11,590 bases of DNA from Dehalococcoidia bacterium (GTDB taxonomy: Bacteria > Chloroflexota > Dehalococcoidia > UBA2979), in the NCBI GenBank assembly GCA_018700215.1, contig JABIST010000290.1:1-11590 (forward strand), in the 5' to 3' direction. Below the pieces are notes generated by a model that searched no databases, was not told the DNA's origin, and saw only the letters and a program-made list of their open reading frames with translations. The translations under genes and the position numbers were made by a program. Shown in pieces: positions 7,109 to 11,590 of the stretch. Each line of letters starts with the position of its first letter. Position 1 is the stretch's first letter.

Positions 7109-8530
7109 CTACGCGTGGACCGCCGGCTGCCGCTGGTAGTGCAGCGTCGCCTGCTCGAACGCGTGCGCGATTCGCAGCAACTCGACGTCGCCACGCGGCT
7201 TACCCACGATCTGCAGCCCCACCGGCAACCCCGTGGAGGTGAATCCAGCCGGTACCGAAATCGCTGGCAGTCCCGTAACCGAGACGGCACAGCAAACCGT
7301 CATCCAGTCGATGTACGTCGGGAGCTCGACTCCGTTGATCTCGCCGATCCACTCCGTGTCGATGCTGAAGGGCGCCACCTGCGCCGCCGGGAGGATCAGC
7401 GCGTCGTACGTCTCGAAGAACTCCGCTACCCCCGAGTAGATCTGCGCCCGCAGCAGCTCAGATCGCATGATCTCCTCCGAGGTCAGTGCGAATCCTCGCT
7501 CGATGTTCCAGACCGCCGTCTCCTTGGCGTGTGATCGCCAGTCCGGCACCGTCTCATCGAGCGTTCGTCCGAGGTTGGAGAGCCCCGCCGCCCGCTGCAC
7601 GTGGAACACCTCCATCGCCCGCGACAGATCCGGCGCGGCCTCATCGACCGTCCAGCCCAACCCTTCGAACACTGCGGGCGCCTGCGCGATTACCGACGCA
7701 ACCTCCGGCTCGATCGGCAGCCCATGCAGGTTCGGGCTATACGCGATCCGCCGAGGCCGAGCACTACCCGAGCCAGCCCCGTCCGAGACAATCTCACGAA
7801 AGGTCGCCCCTGGCTCTGGAAGCGCCAGCGGATCAATCGAGTCGGGCCCTGCCTGCGCGGAGAATAGCAGCGCGGCATCGGCCACCGTCCGCCCGATCGG
7901 ACCGCCCGTCGATATCCGACCAAGCCAGTTCGCGGCACCTCTCGGAGGCACCCGTCCAATCGATGGTCGCAGGCCGACGACATTGCAGAATGAAGCTGGG
8001 TTCCGCAGTGACCCGCCCATGTCGCTGCCATCGGCGACCGCCAGCATCCCCGTCGCCACCGCCACGGCAGCACCACCGCTGCTGCCGCCCGGCGTCCGAG
8101 TCACGTCATACGGGTTGAGCGTCGCGCCAAAGAGGCTATTGAACGTATTCGATCCCAGGCCGAACTCCGGCGTATTGGTCTTGCCGATGAACAGCGCACC
8201 CGCAGCCCTCAGTCGAGCCGGCATCCGCCCATCAACCGTCGCCACCCGATCGCGATACGGAACGAACCCAGACGTCGAAGGGAAGCCGGCGGCATCACTC
8301 AGATCCTTGATCGCCATCGGGACGCCGTGAAGCACTCCCCGGTCGGCCATCGGAACGCGATCCGCTTCGGCGGCCAGCGTCAACGCGTCCGCTCGAGGTA
8401 GCAGACTCACGATCGCGTTCAGTCGAGGGTTCACCGCATCGATGCGATCGTAGGTTTCCTCCATCACCTCGACTGCGGACAGCTTCCCCGTCTGCAGTGA
8501 ATCGGCGAGGTCCGTGGCGCTATCCCACAT
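7109..8530 (-). CDS. Amidase signature family hydrolase 1
   Basis: The 473-residue product is a full-length amidase-signature enzyme, hydrolysing a C-N bond of a carboxamide by the Ser-cisSer-Lys mechanism. The triad is complete: Lys75 (PMAIKDLSD), Ser150 (cis-Ser in PGGSSGG) and Ser174 (nucleophile in SDMGGSLRNPA). The N-terminal helices, GKTNTPEFG motif and C-terminal TGLPVGLQIVGKP segment are all typical. No signal peptide is visible. The family includes indoleacetamide hydrolase, GatA, 6-aminohexanoate cyclic-dimer hydrolase and fatty acid amide hydrolase. No gatB or gatC neighbour is present, so a catabolic rather than tRNA-amidotransferase role is favoured. ATG at 8530 is preferred over GTG at 8533 because GGAG at 8537-8540 is 6 bases from the former and only 3 from the latter. 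It follows the SDR gene by 19 bases. Substrate unknown. Confidence 0.94.
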   Translation of the reverse strand: MWDSATDLADSLQTGKLSAVEVMEETYDRIDAVNPRLNAIVSLLPRADALTLAAEADRVPMADRGVLHGVPMAIKDLSDAAGFPSTSGFVPYRDRVATVDGRMPARLRAAGALFIGKTNTPEFGLGSNTFNSLFGATLNPYDVTRTPGGSSGGAAVAVATGMLAVADGSDMGGSLRNPASFCNVVGLRPSIGRVPPRGAANWLGRISTGGPIGRTVADAALLFSAQAGPDSIDPLALPEPGATFREIVSDGAGSGSARPRRIAYSPNLHGLPIEPEVASVIAQAPAVFEGLGWTVDEAAPDLSRAMEVFHVQRAAGLSNLGRTLDETVPDWRSHAKETAVWNIERGFALTSEEIMRSELLRAQIYSGVAEFFETYDALILPAAQVAPFSIDTEWIGEINGVELPTYIDWMTVCCAVSVTGLPAISVPAGFTSTGLPVGLQIVGKPRGDVELLRIAHAFEQATLHYQRQPAVHA

Positions 8531-8536
8531 CACGAT

Positions 8537-8540
8537 CTCC
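8537..8540 (-). promoter_or_regulatory. Ribosome binding site deciding the amidase 1 start
   Basis: The - strand reads GGAG here, 6 bases before ATG at 8530 and 3 bases before GTG at 8533. Spacing favours the ATG. The two choices differ by one residue. Confidence 0.5.
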
Positions 8541-8549
8541 GAGCCTCGC

Positions 8550-9320
8550 CTAGAAGCGCGTGTAGCCGCCGTCGATCACGAACTCGTCGCCCGTGTGGTA
8601 TTCGCTCGCGTCACTCATCAGGTAGACGGCGAGACCACCGAAGTCCGCGCCCTGTCCCCACCGGCGCTCCGGGATGCGCTTCTTCACGGCTCCCTCGAAC
8701 ACCTCGCTCCCAAACGACCGCTCAGTCATCGGCGTCTCAATCCAGCCCGGGATGATCGTGTTCGACGTAATCCCGTAGCGCGCCAACTCAACGGCCAGCC
8801 CTCGCACCATCGCGATCATCGCACCCTTGCTCGCGGCATACGGCTCACTCCTCGGCGCCCCGTGAACCGTCGACACGCTCGAGGTGCCAACCAGCCGACC
8901 GCCCTCGCCGCGTTCCACCATGTGCTTCGCAGCAGTGCGGAACGTCCAGAACACCCCATCCAGGTTCACCGCCAGCACCCGTCGCCATTCTTCCGTCGTG
9001 ATGTCGACGAACGGCGTCCCGTTGCCCCCAATGCCTGCGTTCGCATAGCAGCCATCGACTTTGCCGAAGTGGCTCACCACCTCGGCAAACGACGATTCCA
9101 CCGCAGCCTCGTCCGAGACATCGCAACGCATCGCGATCACGTTGGAGCCGCTCGCCTTGAGCTGCTCCAACGCCGCGGCATTCTTCACCTCGTTCGTCCC
9201 CCAAATCGCCACCCCGGCTCCGGCCTGAGCCAGCGCCTCGGCCATCCCGAGACCAATGCCGCTGTTGCCGCCAGTGACCAGCGCAACCTTTCCGCTCAGG
9301 TCCATCGGTTCGTAAGCCAT
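8550..9320 (-). CDS. Short-chain dehydrogenase/reductase (classical SDR)
   Basis: The 256-residue classical SDR should oxidise an alcohol or reduce a ketone with NAD(P). The nucleotide-binding motif is TGGNSGIG (residues 16-23), the structural motif is ANAG (93-96), and the tetrad is Asn119, Ser148, Tyr161 and Lys165 (YAASK). The C-terminal GDEFVIDGGYTRF segment is the usual family ending. The end of strand 2 reads IWGTN, without the Asp or Arg that commonly marks NAD or NADP preference, so cofactor choice is open. The frame extends upstream to 9452, but the extra 44 residues are not SDR-like and overlap the end of amidase 2. ATG at 9320 has AAGGGA 8 bases upstream and begins just before the first strand. 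It lies between the two amidase genes. Confidence 0.93.
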   Translation of the reverse strand: MAYEPMDLSGKVALVTGGNSGIGLGMAEALAQAGAGVAIWGTNEVKNAAALEQLKASGSNVIAMRCDVSDEAAVESSFAEVVSHFGKVDGCYANAGIGGNGTPFVDITTEEWRRVLAVNLDGVFWTFRTAAKHMVERGEGGRLVGTSSVSTVHGAPRSEPYAASKGAMIAMVRGLAVELARYGITSNTIIPGWIETPMTERSFGSEVFEGAVKKRIPERRWGQGADFGGLAVYLMSDASEYHTGDEFVIDGGYTRF

Positions 9321-9369
9321 CGTCTCGGTCCCTTCAGCACACCCAACTATCGTGAAGCAAATCCTAATG

Positions 9370-9406
9370 CGGTTCGCGCCTTGCTGCCCGCGCCCGAGAC
9401 GAACCG
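9370..9406 (-). terminator. Possible hairpin just after amidase 2
   Basis: CGGTTCG at 9370-9376 and CGAACCG at 9400-9406 form a perfect 7-base inverted repeat with a 23-base GC-rich loop. It lies 2 bases beyond the amidase 2 stop codon on the transcribed strand. No uridine run follows, only a short ATTT stretch, so a strong intrinsic terminator is not supported. It could be an attenuator, an mRNA-end stabiliser or chance. Confidence 0.25.
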
Positions 9407-9408
9407 GC

Positions 9409-10803
9409 CTACCGAGGGTCGATCGGGCTCGCCGGCACCCCGCCTCGTTCAATCACCTCGCCCGCCCGCAGCAGCCGAGCCTCGTGGTACCGATCCGCCA
9501 CAAGTTGAACCCCCACCGGCGTCTCGCCCACCATTCCCGTACTCACGGTCAACGCCGGCAGACTCATGAATGGCAGCCCGATCTGGACGAGCTGAGCCTC
9601 CATCACCCGTTCAAACGCCTCCGGTGACTCCACGTCCAGCAGATCCGGGAACGGCAGTTCCGACGAAACCGGGCACACGAGCACCCCATACCGATCGAGG
9701 AACATCCGCCACTCCCGAGTCAGCGTCGCCTTCCTCCGCAGCGTCTCCATCATCTCGTCCAGGTCCGGCGCCGGGCACCGCGCCTCCATCTGCGCGAACA
9801 CGAACGACGCGTCCGGGTCATCCTCCCGCGCCACCGCCTCGATGTTTCCCTGTCGATACTCTGCCAGCCACAGCCGTGCCTGCAGCGCCGCCGCCTCCCG
9901 CAACGGCGGGCAGTCGACCTCCTCGATCTCCCACCCGTCAGCCTCGAGGCGACTCGCAGCATCGCGTACCGCCCGCTCCACTTCCGGCGCGACGTGCCAA
10001 CCCTCGGGAGCCACACACAACGCGGCTCGTTTCGGCCCCACCGGCAACTCCAGCGGTGCCGGCGTCCACCACGGATCACGCAAGTCTTCTGCAGCCATCG
10101 CCGCGAACCCCACCCGAAGATCAGCGATCGTCCGAGCAATCGGCCCAGAGACCGCCATCAACTGCCCACCAATGTTCCGGTCTCCACCGGTCGCATTCAT
10201 CGCTGGCACCCGACCCAACGTCGGTCGCAGCCCGTGCACCCCGCACGCGTACGCCGGATACCGGATCGAACCAGCGATGTCCGACCCATGAGCGATCGCG
10301 CCGATCCCGGCCGCCACCGCCGCCGCCGCTCCGCCGGACGATCCTCCCGGCGTGATCGCCGAATTCCGAGGATTGAGCGTGTGACCATGCAGACTATTTC
10401 TCGTGAACCAGCGCAGCGAGAACGCCGGTGTATTCGTCCGCCCGATGATCACCGCCCCCGCCTTGCGCAGATTCGCGACCAGTGGGCTGTCGACCTCGGC
10501 GATCAGATCCTCTTGGATCCGCAGCCCGTTCGTCGTGGCATGCCCCATCTGATCAGCCACCACCTTGATCGTCACCGGCACGCCAGCGAGCGGTCCGGGA
10601 TCGTCGCCCGCGGCAATCGATGCATCAACGCCCGCCGCCTCCGCCATCGCTTCCTCTGGCATCTCCATCACGACCGCATTGATCGCCGGATTCACCGCCC
10701 CGAGCCGATCGAGAGCACTCCGGGTCACCTCAACCGCGGACGCTTCCCGCCCGCGCACGAGATCCGCTGTCGCCACCGCCGATAATTCCCAAAACTCGGA
10801 CAT
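9409..10803 (-). CDS. Amidase signature family hydrolase 2
   Basis: This 464-residue amidase-signature enzyme is complete and clearly diverged from the amidase encoded two genes downstream. Its Ser-cisSer-Lys triad is intact: Lys80 (GVPVTIKVVAD), Ser155 (cis-Ser in PGGSSGG) and Ser179 (nucleophile in SDIAGSIRYPA). The segment FTRNSLHGHTLNP ahead of the Ser-rich loop and the late GETPVGVQLVADRYHE are family-typical. It should cleave an amide in the cytoplasm; the substrate is unknown and no transamidosome genes are nearby. GAGGAGG lies 4 bases before the ATG at 10803, the strongest Shine-Dalgarno on the - strand of this window. That fits its place as first gene of the - strand block, facing a divergent SDR gene across 144 bases. 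The next gene, an SDR, begins 88 bases after its stop. Confidence 0.94.
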   Translation of the reverse strand: MSEFWELSAVATADLVRGREASAVEVTRSALDRLGAVNPAINAVVMEMPEEAMAEAAGVDASIAAGDDPGPLAGVPVTIKVVADQMGHATTNGLRIQEDLIAEVDSPLVANLRKAGAVIIGRTNTPAFSLRWFTRNSLHGHTLNPRNSAITPGGSSGGAAAAVAAGIGAIAHGSDIAGSIRYPAYACGVHGLRPTLGRVPAMNATGGDRNIGGQLMAVSGPIARTIADLRVGFAAMAAEDLRDPWWTPAPLELPVGPKRAALCVAPEGWHVAPEVERAVRDAASRLEADGWEIEEVDCPPLREAAALQARLWLAEYRQGNIEAVAREDDPDASFVFAQMEARCPAPDLDEMMETLRRKATLTREWRMFLDRYGVLVCPVSSELPFPDLLDVESPEAFERVMEAQLVQIGLPFMSLPALTVSTGMVGETPVGVQLVADRYHEARLLRAGEVIERGGVPASPIDPR

Positions 10804-10947
10804 GCTGCCTCCTCAACGCGACGACCCTACCAGCGTTCGACGCGGAGTCCGGTGGCCACAGGAGCCATTACGAACGCGTATCATCTCGGTCCGGTTCTGA
10901 GCTGCCCGGAAGGTGGCAGCGAAACGATCCAAAGTGAGGCGAACCAC
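10804..10947. promoter_or_regulatory. Divergent intergenic region between amidase 2 and the right-edge SDR
   Basis: These 144 bases separate two divergent genes and should hold promoters for both. On the + strand, TATCAT at 10879-10884 matches five of six bases of a -10 box, but the hexamer about 18 bases upstream (GCCACA) is poor. For the - strand no clear -35/-10 pair is visible. TACG-AACG-CGTA at 10869-10880 is a short imperfect dyad, too small to call an operator. The promoter role is inferred from gene orientation. Confidence 0.45.
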
Positions 10948-11590
10948 GTGAACGATCTGAGAAACGGCACCGCAATCATTACCGGAGCATCACGCGGCAT
11001 CGGCGTATATATAGCCCGGGCCCTGGCGAACGAGGGAATGAACCTCGTCCTCGCCGCCCGCTCCACCGGCGACCTCGATCAAGTTGCCGCCGAGATCACA
11101 GCGCTCGGCGTACGCGCCCTCCCGGTTCACTGCGATGTCACCGACCCCAACTCGCGTCGCGCGCTGATCGATGTTGCCACTGCCGAGTTCGGCGACATCG
11201 ATCTGCTAATCAACAATGCCGGCATCGAAACGATCACCCGCTTTGAAGAGCAGGACGAAACAGACTTCGAGCACACCGTGCAGGTCAACCTTCTGGGGGC
11301 CACGGCGCTGACTCGCCTCGTGGTGCCCGGCATGCTTGAGCGAGGACGCGGCCACGTGGTGAACGTCGCCTCCCTCGCTGGCAAGGCCGGCACGCCTTAC
11401 GAGGCCGCCTACTCCACCACCAAACACGGACTGATCGGTTTCACCCGTTCACTTCGCGGCGAATATCACGGCACCGGTGTTGGCATCTCTGTCGTCTGCC
11501 CCGGCTTCGTCTCGGATGTCGGCATGTACGCGGACAGCATGGTGAACATCGGCGTCACATCACCGTGGACCCTCGGGATTTCGAAGCCCG
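10948..11590 (+). CDS. Short-chain dehydrogenase/reductase (3' partial)
   Basis: The reading frame is open to the right edge, giving 214 visible residues of a classical SDR that should reduce or oxidise a carbonyl/alcohol pair with NAD(P). Motifs are TGASRGIG (12-19), NNAG (89-92), Asn114 and the catalytic Ser142, Tyr155 and Lys159 (YSTTK). Arg16 in the glycine motif and Arg38 at the end of strand 2 (LAARS) favour NADP(H). The GTG at 10948 is chosen as start because GAGG lies 8 bases upstream, no ATG precedes it in frame nearby, and the first strand (TAIITGAS) begins at residue 8. The C-terminal substrate-binding part is missing, so the substrate is unknown. It differs from the SDR encoded at 8550-9320 and is transcribed away from it. 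Confidence 0.9.
   Translation, partial: MNDLRNGTAIITGASRGIGVYIARALANEGMNLVLAARSTGDLDQVAAEITALGVRALPVHCDVTDPNSRRALIDVATAEFGDIDLLINNAGIETITRFEEQDETDFEHTVQVNLLGATALTRLVVPGMLERGRGHVVNVASLAGKAGTPYEAAYSTTKHGLIGFTRSLRGEYHGTGVGISVVCPGFVSDVGMYADSMVNIGVTSPWTLGISKP

Noticed and set aside
7467..8330. + strand open frame of 287 codons antisense to amidase 1
   Set aside because: Ser/Ala/Pro-rich shadow of a well-supported amidase; no motif of its own.
9321..9452. N-terminal extension of the SDR frame to 9452
   Set aside because: The extra 44 residues are Arg/Gly-rich, unlike SDRs, overlap amidase 2, and the ATG at 9320 has its own ribosome binding site.
8514..9569. + strand open frame of 351 codons antisense to the SDR and amidase genes
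   Set aside because: Low-complexity composition and complete overlap with genes that carry intact catalytic motifs.
10869..10880. TACG-AACG-CGTA dyad as an operator
   Set aside because: Only 4-base arms that do not extend; expected by chance in GC-rich DNA.

Overview
The window is GC-rich, almost fully coding chromosomal DNA from a bacterium. Codons end strongly in C or G, and the bias leaves long meaningless open frames antisense to several genes. Two secreted or membrane proteins carry Thr/Pro-rich linkers of the TPTATP type. These linkers, with tandem class III CoA-transferase domains, amidases, SDRs and a phosphotriesterase-family hydrolase, suggest a Chloroflexota-like heterotroph. That placement is inference; no phylogenetic marker is present. 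No rRNA, tRNA, CRISPR array, insertion sequence, integrase or phage gene was found. No gap longer than 300 bases lacks a gene.

Layout. Bases 3-3143 hold four + strand genes. They are the 3' end of a secreted Thr/Pro-linker protein with an NTF2-like-looking domain, an unrecognised single-pass membrane protein, a phosphotriesterase-family metallohydrolase and a VOC-family protein. They converge with the next block across only 6 bases. Bases 3150-10803 hold six - strand genes, in transcription order: amidase, SDR oxidoreductase, second amidase, GNAT acetyltransferase, enoyl-CoA hydratase/isomerase-family protein, and an 830-residue protein with two fused CaiB/BaiF domains. Gaps are 88, 19, 11, 83 and 10 bases, so the block could be one operon or two. 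A 144-base divergent region then separates it from a + strand SDR gene that runs off the right edge.

Working together (inference). The - strand block reads like a small catabolic set. Amidases could release carboxylic acids from amides, the CoA-transferase could make CoA thioesters without ATP, and the crotonase-family protein and the SDR could act on the products. No substrate can be assigned from sequence alone. The most interesting points are the tandem CoA-transferase with a candidate catalytic Asp in both halves, the crotonase-family protein with Trp in place of one catalytic Glu, and the type I membrane protein with an unrecognised cytoplasmic domain.
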